DNA of 10,468 nt, taken from contig DATFLZ010000039.1 of the NCBI GenBank assembly GCA_035267205.1, positions 1 to 10,468 of the forward strand, read 5' to 3'. The first letter of the stretch is position 1, and each line of letters starts with the position of its first letter. Positions 1-6,656 of this stretch are shown in pieces. The position numbers and the translations under genes were made by a program. The DNA comes from CAXMST01 sp035267205 (GTDB taxonomy: Bacteria; Actinomycetota; Thermoleophilia; Solirubrobacterales; 70-9). The notes under the pieces are model-generated. The model saw only the letters and a program-made list of their open reading frames with translations, was not told the origin of the DNA and made no database searches.

Positions 1-176
1 CGCAACAGATAATCCGCACGCTTCTGAGGTCGCCGCTTGGTCTTACTTCCGACGACAACGATCCGACCGTCGGTGAAACTCTTCTGCTCGGTGAATGAGT
101 GCGGGAGATCCTCCCAGCCCGCCTCGACGAGGCGAGGCACCACGTACTTGCGGCAAGTATCGGCCTCGGTTATCAC
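1..176 (-). CDS. hsdR: Type I restriction endonuclease subunit R, N-terminal fragment (runs off left edge)
   Basis: HsdR is the ATP-driven translocase and nuclease subunit of type I restriction-modification systems. Only the first 58 codons are here, read leftwards from a GTG at 176-174. The protein begins VITEADTCRKYVVPRLVEAG, continues with FTDGRIVVVG at about residues 33-42, and reaches KRADYLL just before the edge. These match the start of EcoEI-type HsdR proteins, where the ADYLL segment belongs to the HSDR_N nuclease domain. AGGTGA at 186-181 could be the ribosome binding site. No in-frame ATG, GTG or TTG lies between this GTG and the in-frame TGA at 284-282, so the start is fairly secure. 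Codon 2 is ATA, and AGT, TAT and CGT also occur, unlike the neighbouring genes. GC is about 58%. hsdM, hsdS and the rest of hsdR must lie outside if present. Confidence 0.85.
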   Translation of the reverse strand, partial: MITEADTCRKYVVPRLVEAGWEDLPHSFTEQKSFTDGRIVVVGSKTKRRPQKRADYLL

Positions 177-206
177 GCAGTCACCTGCGCGGCGGGTGCC
201 GAGAAC

Positions 207-235
207 AAGCTGTGATCCGAGGGCGGTTCGGTCAA
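207..235 (-). promoter_or_regulatory. Weak candidate promoter for hsdR
   Basis: On the minus strand TTGACC (235-230) is followed after 17 nt by CAGCTT (212-207). The -35 fits sigma-70 well and the -10 poorly. The position, about 30 nt before the hsdR GTG, is suitable. This is a suggestion from spacing only. Confidence 0.25.
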
Positions 236-250
236 CGAAGACCCCGCTTT

Positions 251-285
251 GGTACTCCCTGGCGGTACTCGGGACTGAGTCTCAG
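251..285. repeat. Short direct repeat plus palindrome upstream of hsdR
   Basis: GGTACTC occurs twice in the same orientation, at 251-257 and 264-270, 13 nt apart. A perfect 11-base palindrome, CTGAGTCTCAG, follows at 275-285. They lie between the tRNA terminator and hsdR. Such elements could bind a controller protein or an integrase/excisionase arm, but the sequence alone does not show which. Confidence 0.4.
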
Positions 286-310
286 CTGATTCGTTGTCAC
301 TCTCCACCCC

Positions 311-332
311 TAAAGACGGCTCCCAGAGCCGT
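311..332 (-). terminator. Hairpin terminator downstream of tRNA-Arg
   Basis: Read on the minus strand, ACGGCTC (332-326), a TGG loop and GAGCCGT (322-316) form a perfect 7-bp stem, followed by CTTTA. It begins 10 nt past the tRNA 3' end. The T run is short, so this is a weak intrinsic terminator, but placement and stem are right. Confidence 0.65.
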
Positions 333-341
333 TCCTCGTAA

Positions 342-415
<74 letters not shown>

Positions 416-449
416 GAGTGCGGGCGTCAAGACCTGCCCGCGGCGGCGG

Positions 450-455
450 ATTGTA
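450..455 (-). promoter_or_regulatory. Candidate -10 box of tRNA-Arg
   Basis: TACAAT on the minus strand (455-450) lies 34 nt before the tRNA 5' end, in the 48-nt gap behind the glycosyltransferase stop. It is one mismatch from TATAAT, in a region otherwise very GC-rich. I see no good -35 hexamer at 16-18 nt. Confidence 0.45.
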
Positions 456-463
456 GGTGACGG

Positions 464-2023
464 TCAGGGGGCCTGGCCAGCCCCGGCGGCAAATGCGCTG
501 ACGACGATCGGGGTCTGGCCCTCCAGGACGGTGCGGGACTCGAGCACGGCGCCGCTGCGCTCGGCCTGCTCGCGAACGGCGGCCTCGAACAACGGTAGGC
601 GCGGATAGGCGACGTAGACCGTTCCGCCCCCTCGCCAGGCCTTCTCGTCGTTGACGTCGCGCTCGAGCTCGAAGCCCTCGTCTATATACAGGGGCAGCTC
701 CTGGACCAGCGGATGCTCGTCCGCCGAGGCGAAGGGCCCGCTGGGATCGTTGCCGGGGCGGAAGATGCCCGCGAGGCTCACGTAGACGACGGTGCTGCCC
801 GGCTCCGCCTCGGCCTCGATCAGCTCAGCGGCGGCCTTCCACTGGGGCCGCTGCGCCTCGCCGGCAAGCACCGACGCGCTGCCGAGGGCGAGGGCGAGCG
901 TGGCCAGACCCGCCGCCAGCGCGGTCAGCGGCGGTCGGATCACCGCCGTCAGGACGCCCACGAGAACGAGGAGGTAGGGGAGCGCGCCGGTCAGGTTGCG
1001 GGGGTTGAGCAGCGGGGTCCGGATCTCCGAGTAGATCCCGAGGCCGAGCGGCAGCGCGATCGCCAGGGCGGCGAGAAGCACCAGGCCCGGGCGCCGGCCG
1101 GCGCCGACGAGCAGACTCTCCGACCAGCGCCTGCGGCCCCGGGGCGTGGCGCGCCGGAGCAGCTCGAAGATGCCGTAGGCGACCACGGCGGCGGCGGCCG
1201 CCAGCAGCAGCGCGCCGACGAAGCCCGGCAGTTCCCCGAGCGGCTCGCCGGGATGGCCGCCGAGCAAGCGGCCGAGCGGCTCGATGTCGAACAGGCCGAA
1301 GGGGGCGGGCACGGCCAGGTCCGGGTTCTGGCCTACCTCCCCGAGCCAGGGCAGATAGGCGACCGCGACGGCGAGGTAGGCGCCGGCCAAGGCGGGGAAG
1401 CTCTCCCGCCGCCTCCACAGCACCCAGAGTGCCTGCACCACGATCGCGAAGCTCGCCGTGTAGTGGGTGTAGAGGGCGGCGGTGGTCGCAACCCAGAGAA
1501 GCACCCACCAGCCCAGCGCCCCGCGCCCCTCCCCACCGCGTTCGTCGGTCGCGCGCAGTAGCGCGTAGGTGGAGAGCGGCAGCAGGAAGAGCAGCCCGCC
1601 GTAGGCACGTGCCTCGCTGCCGTAGACGATCGCGAACGGCGCGACCGCGATCAGCAGCGCCGCGACGAGCCCGGCCCGGCGACCGCCGAAGCGCTCCCCG
1701 AGCAGATAGACGACCGGCACCGACGCAGCCCCGTAGAGGATCGAGGGCAGCCGGATCCAGCCGGGGGCGTCGCCGAGCATCCCCGCGAGCCAGGCGAGCA
1801 CGTAGTACAGGGGCGGGGTCGCCTCGGTCAGCTCGATGCCGTCGAACACGCCGCCGAGGCTCGCGGCGGAGACCACGCGGTAGGTGTAGAGCTCATCCCC
1901 CGCCAGCGCCTGCTGGGAGGCCACCGCGCGGAGGACCAGCGCGAGCGCGGTGATCGTCCCGACCGCGAGCCAGACGCCGCGCCGCTCGCCGATCCGTTCC
2001 GCCACAGCCACGGGTTGGCTCAT
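464..2023 (-). CDS. GT39/PMT-family polytopic membrane glycosyltransferase
   Basis: A 519-aa integral membrane protein of the ArnT/PMT superfamily (PMT_2-like). Family members move a sugar from a polyprenyl-phosphate donor to an extracytoplasmic acceptor. A short cytoplasmic tail precedes the first hydrophobic segment (about residues 17-34). The first outer loop carries GDELYTY with the acidic pair D43-E44, the usual catalytic position, and then EATPPLYYVLAWL, the family's xPPLYY signature. VYGSEARAYG also recurs in relatives. About ten further hydrophobic stretches follow, ending in a soluble C-terminal part of about 120 residues. The ATG at 2023 has GGGAGGA 9-10 nt upstream. The frame stays open far upstream, antisense to the P450, but that part is not protein-like. 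The gene is divergent from the P450. Donor and acceptor are unknown; a cell-envelope role is inferred. Confidence 0.85.
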   Translation of the reverse strand: MSQPVAVAERIGERRGVWLAVGTITALALVLRAVASQQALAGDELYTYRVVSAASLGGVFDGIELTEATPPLYYVLAWLAGMLGDAPGWIRLPSILYGAASVPVVYLLGERFGGRRAGLVAALLIAVAPFAIVYGSEARAYGGLLFLLPLSTYALLRATDERGGEGRGALGWWVLLWVATTAALYTHYTASFAIVVQALWVLWRRRESFPALAGAYLAVAVAYLPWLGEVGQNPDLAVPAPFGLFDIEPLGRLLGGHPGEPLGELPGFVGALLLAAAAAVVAYGIFELLRRATPRGRRRWSESLLVGAGRRPGLVLLAALAIALPLGLGIYSEIRTPLLNPRNLTGALPYLLVLVGVLTAVIRPPLTALAAGLATLALALGSASVLAGEAQRPQWKAAAELIEAEAEPGSTVVYVSLAGIFRPGNDPSGPFASADEHPLVQELPLYIDEGFELERDVNDEKAWRGGGTVYVAYPRLPLFEAAVREQAERSGAVLESRTVLEGQTPIVVSAFAAGAGQAP

Positions 2024-2072
2024 CGCCCGGAATCCTCCCAGAGACTCCAGCCGCATGCGGGACCTGATTCCC

Positions 2073-2094
2073 ATACTGGCCAGCCAGCCAGTAT
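2073..2094. promoter_or_regulatory. Perfect inverted repeat, candidate repressor operator between glycosyltransferase and P450
   Basis: ATACTGGC (2073-2080) and GCCAGTAT (2087-2094) are exact reverse complements separated by CAGCCA. The 22-bp size and AT-flanked TGGC/GCCA half-sites resemble TetR-family operators. It sits in the 108-nt divergent spacer, about 38 nt before the P450 start and 50 nt before the glycosyltransferase start, so a bound dimer could act on both promoters. No regulator gene is in the window. Confidence 0.6.
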
Positions 2095-2097
2095 TCT
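2092..2097 (+). promoter_or_regulatory. Candidate -10 box of the P450 gene
   Basis: TATTCT lies 34 nt upstream of the P450 ATG and overlaps the right half of the inverted repeat. Transcription from about 2104 would give a short leader containing the AGGAG ribosome site at 2121-2125. No convincing -35 is seen, which fits a regulated promoter but does not prove it. Confidence 0.35.
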
Positions 2098-2131
2098 CGA
2101 GGCTGGCCGAATGCAACGAGAGGAGAGGCCC

Positions 2132-3373
2132 ATGGAACCGACGAGCACCCCCGGAACGGAGCAGTCGCTCGAGGAGCTTTCGGTATCGGACTCCGAGCAC
2201 TGGCAGGATGGCCCGCCGCTCGAGGTCTTCAAGCGCCTGCGCTCGGAGTGCCCGGTGCACTGGAGCGAGATGAACGAGTTCCCCGAGGAGGCCGGGTACT
2301 GGGGGCTGCACAAGGCCGAGCACATCCGCGAGGTCAGCCTCGATTGGGAGACCTTCTCCTCCCAGGTCGGTGGCTGCGTGGGCCTCACCCACGGGATTCC
2401 CCTCGAGCTCATGAACTCGATGTTCATCGGCATGGACCCGCCCAAGCACGACCGGATCAAGCGGCTGTTCCAGCGCGGCTTTACGCCGAAGCGGATCGCC
2501 GAGCACGAGGACGAGATCCGCGAGATCACGATCCGCGTGCTCGAGGGCCTCGAGGGCCGTGAATCGTGCGATCTGGTCACCGACGTCGCCCAGCCCGCCG
2601 TCTCCCGGGTGATCGGCAGCTTCATGGGTATTCCGGAGGACGAGGACGCGGAGTGGGCGGCGCTGATGAACACGACCCTCGGTGCCGGCGACGGCAACGG
2701 CGACACCTTCGCCGAGGCGCCCGAGATCGCGGTCGAGGCCCTCGCCGAGGTCTTCCAGAGGTGCAAGGTGATGGTCGAGGAGCGCCGCGAGAACCCGACC
2801 GACGATCTGACCAGCGTGCTGGTCCATGCGGAGATCGAGGGCGAGAAGCTCGCTGACGAGGAGATCGTGATGGGCTTCTTCCTGCTCGTCGCGGCCGGCA
2901 ACGACTCGACCAAGGCCACGTACACGTCCGGCATGCGGGCACTGATCGAGCACCCCGAGCAGATGAAGCTGCTGGCCGACGACCCGTCGCTGATTCCCGG
3001 TGCCGTCGAAGAATGCCTGCGAATGTTCCCCGCCTTTGCCCATTTCCGCCGGACGACGACGCGCGAGACCGAGATCGGCGGCCAGAAGATCGGCGCCGGC
3101 GAGAAGGTGATCATGTGGTACCCGAGCTCGAACCGCGACGAGGACGTCTACGACGATCCCGACCACTTCGACGTCCTTCGCAACCCCGAGCACCAGGCGT
3201 TCGGCGCGGGCGGCCGCCACTTCTGCCTCGGCACCGCCCTCGCCAGGCTCGAGCTGCGCCTGCTGTTCGAGGAGACGCTGAAGCGATTCCCGGCGATGAC
3301 GCTCGACGGCGAGCCGGAGCACGTCGTCTCCCCGTTCGTCAACCAGATGCGCACCCTGCCCGTTCGCCTGTAG
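2132..3373 (+). CDS. Cytochrome P450
   Basis: A 413-aa soluble haem monooxygenase, close to the usual length of actinobacterial class I P450s, which take electrons from ferredoxin and ferredoxin reductase. No ferredoxin gene is adjacent. The helix-C region reads MDPPKHDRIKRLF (about 100-112). The I-helix motif is AGNDST (255-260), the ExxR pair is E294/R297, and the haem loop FGAGGRHFCLG carries the thiolate ligand Cys365. In the acid-alcohol pair, Asp258 is followed by Ser259 where Thr is typical (Thr252 of P450cam). The ATG at 2132 has AGGAG at 2121-2125; an in-frame ATG at 2111 lacks such a site. Actinobacterial relatives often act on fatty acids, terpenes or steroids, but the substrate cannot be read from the sequence. 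Divergent from the glycosyltransferase behind a palindromic site. Confidence 0.95.
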   Translation: MEPTSTPGTEQSLEELSVSDSEHWQDGPPLEVFKRLRSECPVHWSEMNEFPEEAGYWGLHKAEHIREVSLDWETFSSQVGGCVGLTHGIPLELMNSMFIGMDPPKHDRIKRLFQRGFTPKRIAEHEDEIREITIRVLEGLEGRESCDLVTDVAQPAVSRVIGSFMGIPEDEDAEWAALMNTTLGAGDGNGDTFAEAPEIAVEALAEVFQRCKVMVEERRENPTDDLTSVLVHAEIEGEKLADEEIVMGFFLLVAAGNDSTKATYTSGMRALIEHPEQMKLLADDPSLIPGAVEECLRMFPAFAHFRRTTTRETEIGGQKIGAGEKVIMWYPSSNRDEDVYDDPDHFDVLRNPEHQAFGAGGRHFCLGTALARLELRLLFEETLKRFPAMTLDGEPEHVVSPFVNQMRTLPVRL

Positions 3374-3392
3374 CGGCACACGGGCCGCGAGC

Positions 3393-3398
3393 TATCGT
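3393..3398 (+). promoter_or_regulatory. -10 element for leaderless transcription of the DUF2007-like gene
   Basis: TATCGT (TANNNT) ends 8 nt before the ATG at 3407, placing the transcription start at or next to the start codon. No Shine-Dalgarno sequence is present, and no clear -35 is seen. Confidence 0.5.
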
Positions 3399-3406
3399 GG
3401 ACCGCA

Positions 3407-3688
3407 ATGGGTCTTTTCGATCGATTCCGCGCTGGGCCGAGGTCGGAGCGCGCCGACAAGGTGCACATCGGCGACCCGCGTTTCGACGCGTGGGAGGTCG
3501 TCCGCGAGTTCGAGGACGTGGAGTCGGCCCGCTCCTGGCGCCAGCACCTCGAGGAGGTGGGAATCGACGCGGTCGTCTGCAGCGACCATCCGCTCGACCG
3601 CTTCGGGCGCGGTGACGTCTACGTCCAGGTCCCCGCGGACCGCTGGAGCGATGCCGAGGAGTTCCTCTCCAACCTCGATCTCGACTGA
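3407..3688 (+). CDS. Small DUF2007-like protein (putative signal-transducing family)
   Basis: A 93-aa acidic soluble protein with no signal peptide or membrane segment. The core from about residue 28 runs WEVVREFEDVESARSWRQHL, then GIDAVVCSD, a loop, VYVQVPADRWSDAEEFL and an acidic tail. This layout, with a strand, a helix that selects between related subunits, a second strand and a final strand plus helix, resembles the ferredoxin-like DUF2007 domain. The match is by pattern and not certain. No biochemical function is known for that family. The start has no ribosome site but a TANNNT element sits right before it, so a leaderless mRNA is likely. It lies 33 nt after the P450, possibly also reached by read-through, and converges on the HD-domain gene. 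Confidence 0.75.
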   Translation: MGLFDRFRAGPRSERADKVHIGDPRFDAWEVVREFEDVESARSWRQHLEEVGIDAVVCSDHPLDRFGRGDVYVQVPADRWSDAEEFLSNLDLD

Positions 3689-3717
3689 GCCGCGGGCGGC
3701 GGGCGGCGGCGCCGTGC

Positions 3718-4311
3718 CTAGGCCCGCTTGAAGATCCTCGGCAGGCTCGCCGGCCGCTCGCGGGCGGCCTTGAGGACCATCTTGCCGATCTCGCGGTAGG
3801 TCCCCTCGCGGGGGACCGCGCGCCACAGCTGCGATAGCCAGGCGCGCCCCGCGCCGAAGCCGATCAGCCCGCGGGAAAGCTCGACCATGTCGGCGCGGCG
3901 CAGGAGCTCGACCTCGACGCCGGCGTCCCATTGGGGGCGCAGCTCGTGGTGGCGCTCGATCGCGTCGAGGCAGCGGGCCGTCCGCGCCTCGCTCCAGCCG
4001 TCGCGGCCGGCGAGCAGCTCGGCGGCGAAGTCGCGGCCGTCGGTGACGTAGACGCCGCCCTGCGAGGCACCGTCGTAGAGGCCGATGTCGTGAAGGATCG
4101 AGGCGACGAGCAACAGTTCGCGATCGATCTCTACGCCGCGCTGCTCCGCCAGCCGCTCGCAGATCAGAAAGCAGCGCAGCCCGTGGCGCTCCATGGGCCC
4201 GTCGTCCGCGCCGGCGAGCTCGCGGAGCCGCACGAGCGAGTCGCGCTCGGCCTGAGTCTCGACGAGCTCGGCGGCGAGGACCCTGTTGCTGACGTCGGCT
4301 GCTCCGGGCAC
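3718..4311 (-). CDS. HD-domain metal-dependent hydrolase, substrate unknown
   Basis: A 197-aa cytosolic protein of the HD superfamily, whose members are mostly metal-dependent phosphohydrolases. Candidate metal ligands occur in order: His43 (MERHGLRCF), the His74-Asp75 pair in SILHDIGL, His121/His122 in AIERHHE, and Asp141 in RRADMVELS. The central GRDFAAELL stretch followed by AIERHH recalls stand-alone HD proteins of the cyanamide-hydratase-like type, a weak resemblance. There is no partner cyclase, GGDEF or nucleotide-binding domain. The GTG at 4311 is preceded by GAGGA with a 7-nt spacer. The gene converges with the DUF2007-like gene (29-nt gap) and is divergent from WS/DGAT (66-nt spacer). 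The substrate cannot be assigned. Confidence 0.8.
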   Translation of the reverse strand: MPGAADVSNRVLAAELVETQAERDSLVRLRELAGADDGPMERHGLRCFLICERLAEQRGVEIDRELLLVASILHDIGLYDGASQGGVYVTDGRDFAAELLAGRDGWSEARTARCLDAIERHHELRPQWDAGVEVELLRRADMVELSRGLIGFGAGRAWLSQLWRAVPREGTYREIGKMVLKAARERPASLPRIFKRA

Positions 4312-4340
4312 GAGCCCATCCTCGCATGGCCGGTCGGCCG

Positions 4341-4369
4341 TTGCCGCGCCGATGTGGGAGGGATAGGGT
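4341..4369 (+). promoter_or_regulatory. Sigma-70-type promoter of WS/DGAT, leaderless
   Basis: TTGCCG (4341-4346) and TAGGGT (4364-4369) are separated by exactly 17 nt. The -10 ends 8 nt before the GTG at 4378, so the transcript probably starts at or beside the start codon. The purine run GGGAGGG at 4356-4362 is too far upstream to be the ribosome site. Confidence 0.6.
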
Positions 4370-4377
4370 CACCTCCC

Positions 4378-5784
4378 GTGGGCAACACAGAGCCGCTCTC
4401 CCCCGCCGACATCTCCTCGCTGCACGCGGAGCAGGGCCCGATCCACGTCCACGTCGGGGGCACGGCGATCTTCGCAGGCGAGGCGCCCGACTTCGGCGAC
4501 CTGCTCGCGCACATCGAGCAGCGGCTGAACTTGATTCCGCGCTTTCGGCAGCGCGTCAAGCACGTGCCCGGGAGGGTCGCGCGGCCGGTCTGGGAGGACG
4601 ACCCCCACTTCGACCTTCGGCGCCACGTGCGCCACCACTCACTGCCCCGCCCGGGTGGAGACGCCCAGCTTCGTGAGCTCGTCGGCCACATCATGTCGGA
4701 GCCGCTCGACCAGGATCGACCGCTCTGGCAGATCCACCTGATCGAGGGCCTCGAGCACGGGCGGTTCGCCGCCATCTCCAAGACTCACCACGCGTTGGTT
4801 GACGGCGTGGCCGCCGTGGACGTCGGCGCCGTGATCCTCGATCCCGACCCCGAGGGCACCGATCTCGGGCTGCCGACCGAGCCTTGGACGCCCAGCTCTG
4901 AAACCAACGAGGAGTTGCTCCGCTCGCGGATCACGAGGACGCAGGAGCGTGCGCTCGGCCTCTGGCGCAGCTCCGTTGAGCGTGCTCTCTCCCCCGCGTC
5001 GGCGACGCTCGAAGCCGGCAAGACCGCGCGCGGCTTCGTCGAGCTCGCGCGCAACAGCGATCCCGTTCGACCGACGTTCCTCAATCAGGAGATCGGCCGC
5101 GATCGCCGGGTCGCGTTCGCGCGGACCTCGCTGGAGGACGTCAAGCGCGCCGGGAGGGCGGCGGGCGCGACGGTCAACGACGTCGTGCTCAGCGTCTCGA
5201 CCGGGGCTCTGCGCCGCTACTTCAAGCACCGCGGCGAAGCGATCCCGAAGGAGTTCGTGGCGCTGGTGCCGATGAGCATCCGCAGGCCGGACGAGGAGGG
5301 CGAGCTCGGCAACAGGCTCACGACCCTGCTCGTCCCACTGCCGCTCCCCGAGACCGACCCGATCGCACGCCTGCAGAAGATCAGCGAGACCACCGAGAAG
5401 CTGAAGCGCTCGGAGGGGGCAAAGGCCGCATCGCTGATCATCGAGGCGTCGGGCTGGGTGCCGCCGACGGTCAACCGCGTGCTCGGTCAGGTGAGCTCGG
5501 CGGCGATGTCCCCGGTCAGCAGGGTGGTGCCGCAGCGCCTGCCCTGGAACCTCGTGATCTCCAACGTGCCGGGTCCGCCGATGCCCGTCTACCTGCTCGG
5601 CCGACGCCTCGAGGCGATCCACCCCTTCGTCGCGCTCTCACCGCAGCGGCGTGCACTCTCGATCGGCGTGATCAGCTACGACGGCAAGCTGATGTTCGGG
5701 CTCGTCAGCGACCGCGACAAGCTCAGCGACCTCGACGTGGTGCCCGGCTTCATCGACGAGGCGCTCGCCGAGCAGCTCGGCTGA
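4378..5784 (+). CDS. Wax ester synthase / acyl-CoA:diacylglycerol acyltransferase (WS/DGAT)
   Basis: A 468-aa enzyme of the bacterial WS/DGAT family, which esterifies acyl-CoA to diacylglycerol or a fatty alcohol to form storage lipid at the membrane or lipid-droplet surface. The N-terminus has the typical LSPADISSLHAEQGPIHVHV. The catalytic motif HHALVDG lies at 137-143, with His138 as the expected general base. Further family landmarks are VNDVVLSVSTGALRRYF (N267-D268) and SNVPGPPMPVYLLG (SNVPGP at 395-400). Length is normal for the family. The frame is open back to 3931, but the upstream part is antisense to the HD gene and unlike the family, so I chose the GTG at 4378, where conservation begins. 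Triacylglycerol storage is common in actinobacteria; which product is made here cannot be told. Confidence 0.93.
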   Translation: MGNTEPLSPADISSLHAEQGPIHVHVGGTAIFAGEAPDFGDLLAHIEQRLNLIPRFRQRVKHVPGRVARPVWEDDPHFDLRRHVRHHSLPRPGGDAQLRELVGHIMSEPLDQDRPLWQIHLIEGLEHGRFAAISKTHHALVDGVAAVDVGAVILDPDPEGTDLGLPTEPWTPSSETNEELLRSRITRTQERALGLWRSSVERALSPASATLEAGKTARGFVELARNSDPVRPTFLNQEIGRDRRVAFARTSLEDVKRAGRAAGATVNDVVLSVSTGALRRYFKHRGEAIPKEFVALVPMSIRRPDEEGELGNRLTTLLVPLPLPETDPIARLQKISETTEKLKRSEGAKAASLIIEASGWVPPTVNRVLGQVSSAAMSPVSRVVPQRLPWNLVISNVPGPPMPVYLLGRRLEAIHPFVALSPQRRALSIGVISYDGKLMFGLVSDRDKLSDLDVVPGFIDEALAEQLG

Positions 5785-5797
5785 ACGGCGCCGGAGC

Positions 5798-6631
5798 TCA
5801 ATCCCGGATCACCACGGGGGTCCCGAGGGGCACCGCCGCGATCAGCGCCCTGACGTCCTCGTCGGCGGCTCTCAGGCACCCGCTCGAGGCGGCGAGGCCG
5901 ACGGGGCCGCTCGTGCCGTGGATGGCGACACGGTCGCCACCGATCCAGCCCGGCGGCAGATCGGGCTGATGGGCGCTCAGGGCGATCGCGCAGCAACCGT
6001 AGACGGGGTCGAGCCCGCCGACGATCGTGTCGGTCACCGCGAACCGCCCGCTCGGCGTCCCCGACCCCGGCGCGCCGACCGTGACCGAGAACCGCCGCAG
6101 GACCTCGTTCGCGCGGCGCAGCTCGACTGACCGCTCGGAGAGATTCGCGTGGATCGAGAGATCCGTGCGACCTAGGCGCAGCTTCGAGCGATCCGACCTG
6201 ATCCACAGATCCCGGTTCTCCCGCGAGATCGGCGTCGCGACCCGGAGCCAGCTGCCGCGGCGGCCGGTGACACCGAACGCGAGCGGGGAGCCCAACTCGC
6301 TCTTCGGACCCGCGCGCTCGACCACCTCGCCGCGAGGGCGATCATGGACCGCGACCCGCTTGCCGCGACGGACTGAAGCGATCAGATGAGCCGCCGCCAC
6401 ATCATCCGAGGCGTCGGGCGGGGGCGGCGAGGCCGACTCCAGAGGCCCCGGATTCGAGGCTTCGGTGACGATCTCCGGGCCCTCTCGCTCACCACCGCCC
6501 AGGCCCAGCGCTGCGAACGCAACCACGGCCCCGGCAGTGGCGACGAGCGCGCCGACGAGCGCCGCCCACCCGGGCCGTTTCCACCAGGCGCCGGGGGGTC
6601 CCCGGCGTCGCTGCTGACCCTGCTGGCTCAC
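5798..6631 (-). CDS. Membrane-anchored L,D-transpeptidase (YkuD domain)
   Basis: A 277-aa protein with a basic N-terminal tail, one membrane segment (about 22-46), a Pro/Ser-rich linker (about 55-75), an SH3-like middle region (about 88-150) and a C-terminal YkuD catalytic domain. L,D-transpeptidases make 3-3 peptidoglycan cross-links or attach proteins to the wall, outside the membrane. The active site is clear: AIHGTSG with His238, then SSGCLR with nucleophile Cys252; Ser replaces the more common His in SHGC. The start is GTG at 6631 with only a modest GGAG upstream. It begins 25 nt after the dienelactone-hydrolase stop on the same strand, so co-transcription is likely. It converges with WS/DGAT (13-nt gap) with no evident terminator hairpin. 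Confidence 0.92.
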   Translation of the reverse strand: MSQQGQQRRRGPPGAWWKRPGWAALVGALVATAGAVVAFAALGLGGGEREGPEIVTEASNPGPLESASPPPPDASDDVAAAHLIASVRRGKRVAVHDRPRGEVVERAGPKSELGSPLAFGVTGRRGSWLRVATPISRENRDLWIRSDRSKLRLGRTDLSIHANLSERSVELRRANEVLRRFSVTVGAPGSGTPSGRFAVTDTIVGGLDPVYGCCAIALSAHQPDLPPGWIGGDRVAIHGTSGPVGLAASSGCLRAADEDVRALIAAVPLGTPVVIRD

Positions 6632-6656
6632 GGCTGCTCCGGCACCGCGGCGCGGA

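Noticed and set aside
713..1561. Plus-strand 282-aa open frame inside the glycosyltransferase region, and similar long shadows elsewhere
   Set aside because: Rich in Arg, Gly, Gln and Glu without a fold-like pattern, no start signals, and opposite a gene with clear membrane segments and motifs.
2024..3379. Upstream extension of the glycosyltransferase frame, antisense to the P450 (total 971 aa)
   Set aside because: The extension has the composition of an antisense frame in GC-rich DNA and no family similarity. The ATG at 2023 has a strong ribosome site and precedes the first membrane segment directly.
3931..4377. N-terminal extension of the WS/DGAT frame
   Set aside because: It lies antisense to the HD-domain gene. 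Family similarity begins right after the GTG at 4378, which also follows a good promoter.
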